A stretch of DNA of 64,000 nt, taken from contig JAGATA010000044.1 in NCBI GenBank assembly GCA_017621475.1, positions 1-64,000 on the forward strand. Direction: 5' to 3'. This stretch comes from Clostridia bacterium (GTDB lineage Bacteria > Bacillota > Clostridia > Oscillospirales > CAG-272). Positions within the stretch are counted from its first letter, which is position 1; each line of letters begins with the position of its first letter. A program made the position numbers and the translations under genes. Shown here in pieces: positions 16,630 through 24,146 of this stretch. The notes below the pieces were generated by a model, which worked only from the letters and a program-made list of their open reading frames with translations, did no database searches and was not told the DNA's origin.

Positions 16630-17238
16630 ATGAACCTTCAAGAAAAAATATCGTATTGCAGAAAAAAAGCGGGACTTTCTCAAGAAGCACTTGCGGAAAA
16701 AATGGACGTTTCGCGCCAAGCCATCAGTAAATGGGAAACGGGAGACGCAGTTCCGGAGGTTGGCAAGCTCAAGCTTTTGGCTTCCGTCTTCGGCGTGACT
16801 GCGGATTGGCTGCTTTCCGATGATGATCCGCCAAATCTTAATACTTCGCCTGAACAAAAGGATGCACAAAGCCGCCCTGTGCGTCAAAATAATTTTTCGC
16901 ATTATTTTAACCGTTACGGGTGGGTGATAGGGATACTTCCCATAGTCATCGGCATAATACTGTCCGTACAGGGAGCGATCTTTCTTACAGCATCAAATTT
17001 TATGTTAAACAGTTTTAACAACAACGTTTCCAATATGCAAAATGAATTTCAAAATTACTTTCCGATGCCCGGCTTCCCCCAAAACGATATATTCGGGTCA
17101 AGCATAACGGACAGCGCTTCAAATCTTGCCGCTATTCCAAATTCGATAGCCGCAATAATGCTCGGTCTTGGAATAGCATTTATTATCGCAGGAATAATCG
17201 TCACGGTAATTTTAAAAAAACGAAGCAAAAAATTATAA
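16630..17238 (+). CDS. XRE family regulator with C-terminal membrane anchor
   Basis: A 202-residue protein: residues 5-60 are a Cro/C1-type helix-turn-helix (LSQEALAEKMDVSRQAISKW), followed by a linker and two membrane segments near residues 98-120 and 172-195, ending in a Lys/Arg tail. This layout is common in Clostridia and suggests a DNA-binding protein held at the membrane, perhaps answering an envelope signal. AGAAAGGAG lies 8 nt before the ATG. The target genes are unknown; autoregulation through the upstream palindrome is an inference. Confidence 0.85.
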   Translation: MNLQEKISYCRKKAGLSQEALAEKMDVSRQAISKWETGDAVPEVGKLKLLASVFGVTADWLLSDDDPPNLNTSPEQKDAQSRPVRQNNFSHYFNRYGWVIGILPIVIGIILSVQGAIFLTASNFMLNSFNNNVSNMQNEFQNYFPMPGFPQNDIFGSSITDSASNLAAIPNSIAAIMLGLGIAFIIAGIIVTVILKKRSKKL

Positions 17239-17256
17239 TTTTATAGGTTTTTACCG

Positions 17257-17284
17257 CGCGCAACCCAAGGTTGCGCGTTTTTTT
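17257..17284 (+). terminator. terminator hairpin, also CAACC/GGTTG palindrome upstream of XRE gene 2
   Basis: CGCGCAACC pairs with GGTTGCGCG over a 3-nt loop and is followed by seven T residues, a good terminator for the preceding gene. The same CAACC/GGTTG core is placed like the palindromes before the XRE genes at 16630 and 24147, so it may have two roles. Confidence 0.75.
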
Positions 17285-17350
17285 GCAAATGGCAAGCGAA
17301 ATTGGTGGATTTTTTTCTTTATTTTGGTATAATAAACGCAGGAGGTGCGT

Positions 17351-17899
17351 ATGTACTTAAACGAAAAAATTATAAAATTAAGAAAAGATCGAAATATGAC
17401 GCAGGAAGACCTTGCCCTGCGGCTCGGCGTTTCGCGCCAGAGTATCTCCAAATGGGAGCTTGGAATATGCGACCCCGATATTCAGAATTTAAAAGAAATA
17501 TCAAAGCTTTTCGATGTTAGCTTCGATTATCTTTTGAACGATGAAAAAAACGAAGCACTCCCTCTCAAAACGCTTGCCGAAGCACCGAGCGCACAAAATA
17601 ACAGCAAAAAGCGTGAGGAAGAAATAGCCCCAAAACCGCATCAAAGCGCAAATCTCATCCCCGCTGCGCTCATATTGGTCGGCGGCATAGGGCTTATCGT
17701 TTCCATCGTGATCGCTTTTTTAAATCCGCACTATTCTTGCTGGCTCAATCACAAATGGATCCCAAACATTATGGAATATATAATAGCGGATTGGTGCGAA
17801 GATGTTGTTCTTTGGAGATTCGGTCTTTTTCTGCCTAGCCTTGCCTGCATTTTCGGGGTTTTAATTTATTATTATAAAGAAAGGAACAAAATCAAATGA
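17351..17899 (+). CDS. XRE family regulator with membrane anchor
   Basis: The 182-residue protein has a Cro/C1 helix-turn-helix at residues 5-60 (MTQEDLALRLGVSRQSISKW), a polar linker, then two membrane segments near residues 98-120 and 150-175. It is a paralogue of the XRE protein encoded just upstream. AGGAGGTG lies immediately before the ATG at 17351; a GTG at 17345 is part of the ribosome site. A TATAAT at 17328 marks its own promoter. Its stop codon overlaps the start of a 37-residue secreted peptide gene (ATGA), so the two are translationally coupled. Confidence 0.85.
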   Translation: MYLNEKIIKLRKDRNMTQEDLALRLGVSRQSISKWELGICDPDIQNLKEISKLFDVSFDYLLNDEKNEALPLKTLAEAPSAQNNSKKREEEIAPKPHQSANLIPAALILVGGIGLIVSIVIAFLNPHYSCWLNHKWIPNIMEYIIADWCEDVVLWRFGLFLPSLACIFGVLIYYYKERNKIK

Positions 17900-18009
17900 A
17901 ATTCATCAAATTATTCACATTTTCAATACTCTCTCTGATAATTTGCATTTCGGCAATTCCTGCGGAAGCAATATCAACAGCAGACTTACCAACATATAGC
18001 AACGAATAG
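17896..18009 (+). CDS. 37-residue putative secreted peptide
   Basis: An ATG overlaps the stop of the XRE gene by 4 bp (ATGA) and opens a frame of 37 codons. The product begins MKFIKLFTFSILSLIICISA, a well-formed signal peptide with a likely cleavage after PAEA, leaving a mature tail of only about 13 residues (ISTADLPTYSNE). It could be a real short exported peptide coupled to a membrane-anchored regulator, or the stub of a secreted-protein gene truncated by a nonsense change. There is no following ribosome site of its own kind until the lipoprotein at 18026. Confidence 0.5.
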   Translation: MKFIKLFTFSILSLIICISAIPAEAISTADLPTYSNE

Positions 18010-18025
18010 AAAGGTAAATTCTTTT

Positions 18026-18499
18026 ATGAAAAAAACTATAAGTCTTATCTTGTGTCTGTCATTTTGCCTGTGTTTCCTTTGCTCTTGCGGGGATGTTTCA
18101 CCATATTTTCCTTACCAACTTCCCGAAAACCCCGAATATAAAGTTTATCTGAGCGAAACCGAGTATATCGGCGTGCCGGAATATATTGAGTGTACTATCG
18201 AAAATCTTTCGGGCAAACGTGTTGCTTATGATTATATTTATCTATATAAATTTAACGAATACGATGAATGTTGGGACGCGACTCCTTTTGCTTTGGAAGA
18301 AAAAAACTTTTTTAGCGGCGCGAAAACCAGAAAGATAAAACTCGACAAAGTTTCCAAAAATAAGCGTTCAGGTAAGATTTACTTGGAAGAACAGATATTA
18401 TGGGGAGATTACACGTATTCTCCCGGGGAGTATAAATTGGTGGTAGTGCTTTCAGATGAAAAAACTATGTGCTATACCGATTTTTCTATTCTCGAATAA
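18026..18499 (+). CDS. lipoprotein with Ig-like domain, unknown function
   Basis: A 157-residue protein. Residues 1-19 are a lipoprotein signal ending in LCSC, with the lipid-bearing cysteine at about residue 20. The remainder is beta-rich (YLSETEYIGVPEYIECTIENLSGK), resembling small bacterial Ig-like domains of secreted Firmicutes proteins. It sits 16 bp behind the 37-residue peptide and in line with the XRE gene, so the three may form one transcript ending at the terminator 18509-18538. The role is unknown; anchoring outside the membrane is likely. Confidence 0.75.
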   Translation: MKKTISLILCLSFCLCFLCSCGDVSPYFPYQLPENPEYKVYLSETEYIGVPEYIECTIENLSGKRVAYDYIYLYKFNEYDECWDATPFALEEKNFFSGAKTRKIKLDKVSKNKRSGKIYLEEQILWGDYTYSPGEYKLVVVLSDEKTMCYTDFSILE

Positions 18500-18508
18500 C
18501 CTATATAA

Positions 18509-18538
18509 AAAATGACAGAGTTTTCGCTCTGTCATTTT
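18509..18538. terminator. bidirectional intrinsic terminator
   Basis: AAAATGACAGAG and its complement form a 12-bp stem with a TTTTCG loop between the converging lipoprotein and ispA genes. Confidence 0.9.
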
Positions 18539-18540
18539 CG

Positions 18541-19428
18541 TTATTTCTTTCTTGTAAGCAAAAACTTTGCAAGCTCCGTAAGAACTTCGTTCCCCTCAAA
18601 TGGCGCGATCGCCGCGATCGCTTCTTCCGTAAGCTTTTTCGCGTAATCTTTCGCTTCGTCTATACTCATAAACGAAAGGAACGTCGTCTTTTCAAGCGCC
18701 GCGTCCGCGTGCGTTGCCTTTCCGAGAAGCGCGGCATCCCCCTCTACGTCAAGAATATCATCTATTATCTGGAAAGCAAGCCCAACGCCGCGTGCGTATT
18801 TTACCGCCGCAAGGTATCTTTCATCGTTTTCGTCGGTAATACCCGCCGCCATTACGCCGAGCAAGCAAGCCGCGCGGATGAGCGCACCCGTCTTCTTTTC
18901 GTGCATCTTCATAAGCGTTGAGAAATCCGTCTTTTTGCCCTCTGAAAGAAGGTCTATCTCCTGTCCTCCCATCATACCGACAGCACCCGCGTGGTAAAGA
19001 AGCATCGCCGTTGCCGCAAGAGCAGTACTCGGCTCCACTTCCGCATTACGTGCCGCCATTTCGTATCCGCGTGTAATGAGCGCGTCTCCCGCAAGAAGCG
19101 CAATATCCTCCCCAAATACAACGTGATTTGTGGGTCTTCCTCGGCGAAGCGCATCGTTATCCATACACGGCATATCGTCGTGTATAAGGGATGAGGTGTG
19201 AACGTACTCTATTGCACAGGCAAAAGGTATTGCCGCCGCCTCACGTCCGCCAAAAAGACGGCAAAACTCCATTACAAGAAAAGGACGAATGCGTTTTCCG
19301 CCGGAAAGCGTGCTGTATCGCATAGCTTCATAAAGAGTTTCAAGCTCTTTTTCGGATGTTTGCAGATTTTTTTCAAGGTATATGTCTATCTTCGCCGTAT
19401 TCTCGGCAAGAAGCTTTGCAATATCCAT
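18541..19428 (-). CDS. ispA: polyprenyl diphosphate synthase (farnesyl/geranyl type)
   Basis: A 295-residue trans-prenyltransferase. The first aspartate-rich motif is DDMPCMD near residue 83 and the second is DDILD near 220; SGGKRIRPFLV near 43 binds isopentenyl diphosphate. It condenses C5 units to farnesyl or geranylgeranyl diphosphate for quinones, dolichol-like carriers and cell-wall lipid. It overlaps the neighbourhood of xseB by close packing (ATG at 19428, xseB stop at 19430), a classic Firmicutes gene order. A GTG at 19437 is an alternative start. Chain length cannot be fixed from sequence. Confidence 0.92.
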   Translation of the reverse strand: MDIAKLLAENTAKIDIYLEKNLQTSEKELETLYEAMRYSTLSGGKRIRPFLVMEFCRLFGGREAAAIPFACAIEYVHTSSLIHDDMPCMDNDALRRGRPTNHVVFGEDIALLAGDALITRGYEMAARNAEVEPSTALAATAMLLYHAGAVGMMGGQEIDLLSEGKKTDFSTLMKMHEKKTGALIRAACLLGVMAAGITDENDERYLAAVKYARGVGLAFQIIDDILDVEGDAALLGKATHADAALEKTTFLSFMSIDEAKDYAKKLTEEAIAAIAPFEGNEVLTELAKFLLTRKK

Positions 19429-19429
19429 C

Positions 19430-19669
19430 TCAATCACCCGATTTCACGGCAAACGGTGCTTCCGTCATATCGCCGTTTTCGTCTTTTTGAAGTATTTTTA
19501 CCTTTTGTTCCGCGGTATCAAGCGCTTTTGTGCAGAATTTTACAAGCCCTATTCCCTCTTCAAAGAGCGCAAGAGAGGAATCAAGCGCCGCGCTTCCGCT
19601 TTCCATCGCGCGCACGATCTCCTCAAGGCGGGAAAGCGCGCTTTCAAACGTCATTTTATTTTCAGCCAT
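19430..19669 (-). CDS. xseB: exodeoxyribonuclease VII small subunit
   Basis: A 79-residue helical protein with the XseB pattern: FESALSRLEEIVRAMESG near the N-terminus and LFEEGIGLVKFC in the middle. It packs as a coil on the XseA large subunit of exonuclease VII, which degrades single-stranded DNA. AAGGAAG precedes its ATG, 1 bp after the xseA stop. Confidence 0.92.
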   Translation of the reverse strand: MAENKMTFESALSRLEEIVRAMESGSAALDSSLALFEEGIGLVKFCTKALDTAEQKVKILQKDENGDMTEAPFAVKSGD

Positions 19670-19670
19670 T

Positions 19671-20843
19671 TTAATTCTTCCTTTCTTCCTTTTCCACCGT
19701 TTTCACCTCGGCGGAAATTTTGCCGTCCGTCAGCATAAACGAAACGGTCTGCCCAACTTTTGTCTGCTCCACGCTTTTTACAAGCTTGCCATCGGTATCA
19801 AACACCGCGCTGTAACCGCGAGAAACCACCGAAAGCGGGTTGAGCGCATCCAGCTTCGCCGTGGTCGCGCCGAGCATAGCTTTTTTGCGTTCCAATATTT
19901 TTTCCATTCTCGAATCAAGCTTTTCCGCCGCAACGCCGAGCATCATACGCTTATCATCTATAAAGTTCATAGGCGTTGTGAGCGCACGCGACGTGGCAAG
20001 TCGGGAGAGCATTTCACGCGAAAGCTTTATTTTCTGAGTGCAAAGAAGCTCCATCCTTGTCTGTACGTTGCCTATCTTGCGCGCAAGCTCCGTGCTCTCC
20101 GGCACAGCAAGCTCTGCCGCGGCACTGGGTGTGGGAGCGCGCACAGAGGCTGCAAAATCGCAAAGCGTAAAGTCCGTTTCGTGACCCACGGCGGAAATTA
20201 TCGGTATTTCGGATGCCGCTACTTTGCGGCAAAGCTCCTCATTATTGAAAGCCCACAAGTCTTCAAGAGAGCCGCCGCCGCGCCCAACAATAAGCACGTC
20301 CACGCTCTTTGTAGCATTAAAATAATCTATGCCTGCCATTATCTGCGCAGGTGCGCCGTCTCCCTGAACGAGCGAGGGGTAAAGAACCGGCTTGCAAAGC
20401 GGAAATCTTCTGCCCAGAATATTGATAATATCCCTTACCGCAGCACCCGTAGGCGAGGTAACGATACCGACCCTTGTGGGTATCTTGGGAATGGGCTTTT
20501 TCCTTGAACGGTCGAAAAGTCCCTCCGCCGTCAGCTTCTTTTTAAGCTGTTCATAAGCGATATAGAGCGCGCCGACTCCGTCGGGCTCCATCGTTTCGAT
20601 ATATATCTGATATTGACCGTCGCGCACGTATGCGCTGACTCTGCCCGTCACAACGACCTTCATACCGTTTTCGGGCATAAATTTAAGTTTGGATGCGTTT
20701 CCGCGGAACATAACGGCTTTTATAAGACTTCCCTCATCCTTGAGGGTAAGGTAAAAATGCCCTGTTTTATAGTGATTGGTGAAGTTGGATATTTCACCGC
20801 GAACAGAAACGGACATAAGTATCTGATCGTGGTCGATGAGCAT
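19671..20843 (-). CDS. xseA: exodeoxyribonuclease VII large subunit
   Basis: The visible frame from ATG 20843 gives 390 residues: an OB-fold nucleic-acid binding domain (VRGEISNF near 15), the nuclease domain (PTRVGIVTSPTGAAVRDI near 138 and VGRGGGSLEDLW near 200), and a C-terminal coil. The conserved N-terminal start of XseA (ITVSELNEYIK) lies in frame just upstream of this ATG, but no ATG, GTG or TTG precedes it. Translation may therefore start at an ATA codon at 20876, next to the end of the tsaD-like gene, or the protein is shorter than usual by about 11 residues. It belongs to the nusB operon. Confidence 0.9.
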   Translation of the reverse strand: MLIDHDQILMSVSVRGEISNFTNHYKTGHFYLTLKDEGSLIKAVMFRGNASKLKFMPENGMKVVVTGRVSAYVRDGQYQIYIETMEPDGVGALYIAYEQLKKKLTAEGLFDRSRKKPIPKIPTRVGIVTSPTGAAVRDIINILGRRFPLCKPVLYPSLVQGDGAPAQIMAGIDYFNATKSVDVLIVGRGGGSLEDLWAFNNEELCRKVAASEIPIISAVGHETDFTLCDFAASVRAPTPSAAAELAVPESTELARKIGNVQTRMELLCTQKIKLSREMLSRLATSRALTTPMNFIDDKRMMLGVAAEKLDSRMEKILERKKAMLGATTAKLDALNPLSVVSRGYSAVFDTDGKLVKSVEQTKVGQTVSFMLTDGKISAEVKTVEKEERKN

Positions 20844-20872
20844 TTTTATATACTCGTTAAGCTCCGATACGG

Positions 20873-21856
20873 TTATGACCTGTCGTTCCGTACTACCGCC
20901 CCCTTTTTCATAATTTCAAGCCCCAAGTAAGCCGTGCCGACAGCATTGTCGGAGGAAAGCTCCTCGGAAGCAAAATAAATATTATCTATCTTTTCTTTTA
21001 TCTTTTCGCGGATTATGCTGTTGCGCATAACGCCGCCTGCGAATATCACGGGGAGCGTGGGATGCTTCTCCCGTGCCTGTTCGGTAAGGGCTATCACGTT
21101 TTTCGCCACAAAATCAAGCGTAAAATACGCTATTTTTCCGTGGTCTTCCCCGCGCATCACAAGCTCGCGTATTCTGTTTTCCGCACCTGACATATTGCAT
21201 TCGCCCTCGCGCACGGTGACCTTTATGGGTTTTATGCCCTTTGCGTTACCTGCAGAAAGCGCAAGCTTTTCAAGTTCTCCTCCGCATGGGAAAGAAAGCC
21301 CCAGCATAACACCTGCGCGGTCTATAAGCTGACCTGCGGAAATATCCGCAGTATCACAAACTATCTCTGCACAAAATCCTATACGCTCATCAGCTTTTGC
21401 GCGCACAAGCTCCGTAGTTCCCCCGGAAAGGTGAAGTGCGAGGAACTCATCTCCTATCTCATTCCGGGCGCCACAGGTCCGCAGCGCCGCCATAATATGC
21501 CCCGCTTGATGTGAAAATTTAAGAAGCGGCACACCCAAAGAGGAAGAGGCAGCGCTTGCCGCACTCTTCCCTGCAAGGAAACAAGGCATATAAGAGCCTT
21601 CTGCGTCCCTTGGATACGCGCTGTATGCCACAGCATCTATTTTCGCTTGTTCGCCGTACTTTTCAAAATAAGCTTCATAAAGCTTCGGGAAAAGCTCAGG
21701 CAGGTTTACCGTATGCAAAAAAAGTGCGTCGCTCTGTCGAAGCCCGCACTCTCCTTTTTTTACATCGAGTATTTTGCGAACGTGCACAAAACCGTCCTCG
21801 CCCACAAGCGAGAGCGAGGTGGTGTAGTTGCTCGTGTCAATACCGAGTATAGTCAT
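20873..21856 (-). CDS. TsaD/Kae1-like paralogue (ASKHA family)
   Basis: A 327-residue protein of the Kae1/TsaD fold. GIDTSNYTTSLSL opens the ATPase domain, FSHQAGHIMAA near residue 115 gives the two metal-binding histidines in an HxxxH pattern, LSGGTTELV near 145 and FAGGVMRNS near 285 complete the site. True TsaD with TsaB/E makes t6A in tRNA. Clostridia often have, in this nusB-xseA context, a shorter diverged copy; this looks like that, so a t6A role is not assured. It begins with ATG overlapping the nusB stop (ATGA). Confidence 0.8.
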   Translation of the reverse strand: MTILGIDTSNYTTSLSLVGEDGFVHVRKILDVKKGECGLRQSDALFLHTVNLPELFPKLYEAYFEKYGEQAKIDAVAYSAYPRDAEGSYMPCFLAGKSAASAASSSLGVPLLKFSHQAGHIMAALRTCGARNEIGDEFLALHLSGGTTELVRAKADERIGFCAEIVCDTADISAGQLIDRAGVMLGLSFPCGGELEKLALSAGNAKGIKPIKVTVREGECNMSGAENRIRELVMRGEDHGKIAYFTLDFVAKNVIALTEQAREKHPTLPVIFAGGVMRNSIIREKIKEKIDNIYFASEELSSDNAVGTAYLGLEIMKKGAVVRNDRS

Positions 21857-22263
21857 TCTGCTCTGCAACCTTTCGCAATAGCGTTAAGCACGCCGTTGAT
21901 AAACGAGGGTGCATCATCCTTGTCGAACTTTTTGTCTATTTCGATCGCTTCGTTTATTGCAATCGGCACGGGAACTTCCGTGAACATAATCTCGTACGCG
22001 CAAACGCGCATAACCGCAAGAGATATTTTGGAAACGCGATCTATAGACCAGGAGCGAAGATTTTCTTCTATCTTCGCATCGATCTCTGCAAGGTGCTCCA
22101 AAGTTCCCGTATAGAGTTCTTTCGCAAATGCATTTGTTTCTATTTCCGCTTCTTCGGATGTAAAAGCGAAAAATTCTTCTTTATCATATTCTTTCTGAAA
22201 ATCGTATCCGTAAAGTAATTGCACCGCACTTTCGCGTGCTGTGCGACGTGTAATCTTTGCCAT
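21853..22263 (-). CDS. nusB: transcription antitermination factor NusB
   Basis: The 136-residue all-helical protein starts with RRTARESAVQLLYGYDF, the NusB RNA-binding arginine-rich helix, and ends with PSFINGVLNAIAKG, the family's C-terminal signature. NusB pairs with NusE (S10) on boxA to keep rRNA transcription antiterminated. It is the first gene of a five-gene minus-strand operon (nusB, tsaD-like, xseA, xseB, ispA) with gaps of 1 bp or overlaps, driven by the promoter at 22312-22340. Confidence 0.95.
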   Translation of the reverse strand: MAKITRRTARESAVQLLYGYDFQKEYDKEEFFAFTSEEAEIETNAFAKELYTGTLEHLAEIDAKIEENLRSWSIDRVSKISLAVMRVCAYEIMFTEVPVPIAINEAIEIDKKFDKDDAPSFINGVLNAIAKGCRAE

Positions 22264-22311
22264 AGCAGCTCCTTATAAATTCGAAAAGCCTTTTTTATTC
22301 TTAATATATAG

Positions 22312-22340
22312 ATTATACCGCGCGTCGGCGGAATTGTCAA
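22312..22340 (-). promoter_or_regulatory. perfect consensus promoter of the nusB operon
   Basis: TTGACA, 17 bp, TATAAT on the minus strand, 49 bp upstream of nusB. This is an exact match to the housekeeping sigma consensus and predicts strong constitutive expression. Confidence 0.9.
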
Positions 22341-22474
22341 CTTTTTTAACCTCTTACTTTTAACAAAAGATAAGAAAAACTTTCGCAAGCGCCTTTTTCG
22401 GAAAATATTGAAAATACGTGAATTATATGCTATCATTAAATTGATATATTTTTGAAAATTTTAAGGAGAATTTT

Positions 22475-22708
22475 ATGCTTTCTTTCGAATGTGATTACGC
22501 ATGTGGCGCACACCCTAAAATAATGGAGCGCCTTTTAAGCACAAACCTTGAAACACTTCCCGGATACGGCATTATGAGTAAGTAAACAGACGTAACCCTT
22601 GCAGACATCGCGCGAATTTGCGACGTGTTCTATATAGTCGGCACAAAAATCGGCGCGCTCTTTGCCAAAGGAAGACTGCTCGGCGTACAATTCGATACGT
22701 TTTTTTAG
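22475..22708 (+). pseudogene. decayed threonine aldolase-like PLP lyase
   Basis: AAGGAG and ATG at 22475 begin MLSFECDYACGAHPKIMERL..., the N-terminus of a low-specificity L-threonine aldolase type enzyme, but a TAA follows after 36 codons. Further on, DIARICDVFYIVGTKIGALF gives the Schiff-base lysine region (GTK), fused directly to KGRLLGVQFDTFF, which normally lies some 40-50 residues later. So two internal deletions left about one third of the gene. It is a clear remnant and would not yield an active protein. Confidence 0.75.
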
Positions 22709-22900
22709 AAGAAGACCCTAAATCTCTTGCTGAAATACTTTAATATTAAAGCAACGAAAAATCGCGCTAATTTACCTTTTCTTACAAATTTATTTGCAAA
22801 TTCACTTGAAAAATACGCAATAATAAGTTATACTGTATTTGTAAAACTTTTTTTCACGCCCTTTTTTAGCGTGAAAACTTATATTCTGGAGGAATATCAT

Positions 22901-23890
22901 ATGCAAAACGACGTACGTCCCGAAACAATGGAACGCATAACTACTATCGCTCTTGCGGAAGCTTTTATCGAAGAACAGGTAGAAGCAGTTCGCGCGCAGG
23001 TAGGCGACAAAAAAGTTCTTCTCGCTCTTTCCGGCGGTGTTGACTCTTCTGTTGTTGCTGCCCTTCTTATCAAAGCCATCGGCAAACAGCTCGTTTGCGT
23101 ACACGTAAACCACGGTCTTATGCGCAAAGGCGAATCCGAACAGGTTATCGAAGTTTTCCGTAATCAGCTTGACGCAAACCTCGTCTATGTTGATGCTACA
23201 GACCGTTTCCTCGATCTTCTTGCGGGTGTATCCGATCCCGAAACAAAACGCAAGATAATCGGCGGCGAATTCATCAAAGTGTTCGATGAAGAAGCTCATA
23301 AGCTCGAAGGAATCTCCTTCCTTGCACAGGGTACTATCTACCCCGACATTCTTGAAAGCAATGGTAAAAAAGCAGTTAAATCACATCACAACGTAGGCGG
23401 CTTGCCCGAATATATGACATTCGAGCTTGTTGAACCCGTAAAACTCCTCTTTAAAGATGAAGTTCGTATGGTCGGCAGAGCTCTCGGTCTTCCCTCCGCT
23501 ATGGTTGACCGCCAGCCGTTCCCCGGCCCCGGTCTCGGTGTTCGTTGCCTCGGTGCTATCACACGTGACAGACTCCACGCTCTTCGCGAAGCAGACGCTA
23601 TTCTTCGCGATGAATTTGACAAATGTGGTCTTGCAAGCAAGGTATGGCAGTTCTTCGTTGTAGTTCCCGATATGAAGAGTGTCGGCGTTAAAAACGGCGA
23701 GCGCTATGAAGGTTGGCCCGCAATCATCCGCGCTGTTAACTCCACAGACGCTATGACAGCTACTATCGAAGAGATCCCCTACAGCGTTCTTCATACTATT
23801 ACAGATAGAATTATCTCCGAAGTTGAAGGCGTTAACCGTGTTCTCTACGACATCACCCCCAAACCCACAGGTACTATTGAGTGGGAATAA
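22901..23890 (+). CDS. guaA: GMP synthase ATP-pyrophosphatase subunit lacking the glutaminase domain
   Basis: A 330-residue protein. The PP-loop SGGVDSSV near residue 45 binds ATP; HVNHGLMRKGE near 70 and the C-terminal dimerisation part ending PTGTIEWE match GuaA. A usual bacterial GuaA is about 510 residues, with a class I glutaminase in front; here the start (GGAGG before ATG 22901) is followed at once by the ATPase domain. The enzyme adenylates XMP and needs ammonia either free or from a separate GATase, as in archaea. No such partner lies in the window. Its 3' end is part of a duplicated att-like repeat. Confidence 0.92.
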   Translation: MQNDVRPETMERITTIALAEAFIEEQVEAVRAQVGDKKVLLALSGGVDSSVVAALLIKAIGKQLVCVHVNHGLMRKGESEQVIEVFRNQLDANLVYVDATDRFLDLLAGVSDPETKRKIIGGEFIKVFDEEAHKLEGISFLAQGTIYPDILESNGKKAVKSHHNVGGLPEYMTFELVEPVKLLFKDEVRMVGRALGLPSAMVDRQPFPGPGLGVRCLGAITRDRLHALREADAILRDEFDKCGLASKVWQFFVVVPDMKSVGVKNGERYEGWPAIIRAVNSTDAMTATIEEIPYSVLHTITDRIISEVEGVNRVLYDITPKPTGTIEWE

Positions 23891-23979
23891 TACCATATGG
23901 CTTACAAGTACCCGAAAATCGCTGTGTTTTCGGGTACTTTTCGCAAATATCATCCCGTTGATACCGTAAGTGATACCAA
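23879..23979 (+). repeat. attachment-site-like direct repeat, left copy (guaA 3' end)
   Basis: The end of guaA (GAGTGGGAATA) runs into ATACCATATGGCTTA, the terminator hairpin, and then arm-like repeats GATACCGTAAGTGATACCAA at 23960. The whole arrangement recurs at 25489-25588 with the same spacing (81 versus 80 bp). A 26-bp core differs at one base. Confidence 0.75.
23908..23941 (+). terminator. guaA terminator
   Basis: GTACCCGAAAA pairs with TTTTCGGGTAC across an 8-nt loop and is followed by TTTT. A diverged copy (GTGCCCGAAAA/TTTTCGGGCAC) lies at 25518-25546 as part of the duplicated segment. Confidence 0.8.
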
Positions 23980-24039
23980 ATTGATACCATTAATAGTGCG
24001 GACTTGAGTTGATAGATTTATCAAATATATTAACCTTAC

Positions 24040-24116
24040 TCCAACCGACGGTTGTAGGCAACCGAACTTGTGAAACACCTCGTCGCTTCCAATACGTCTG
24101 AGGTGTGCGGTATAAT
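24040..24116 (+). promoter_or_regulatory. palindrome and promoter region of XRE-methyltransferase gene
   Basis: CCAACC-GAC-GGTTG lies at 24041-24053, related to the palindromes before two other XRE genes. A second, 7-bp inverted repeat ACACCTC/GAGGTGT (24075-24081 and 24100-24106) spans the place of a missing -35 box before TATAAT at 24111. The lack of a -35 suggests control by an activator. Confidence 0.5.
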
Positions 24117-24146
24117 ATAAGCACCAAGAGGAAAGAGGTGTGAATT

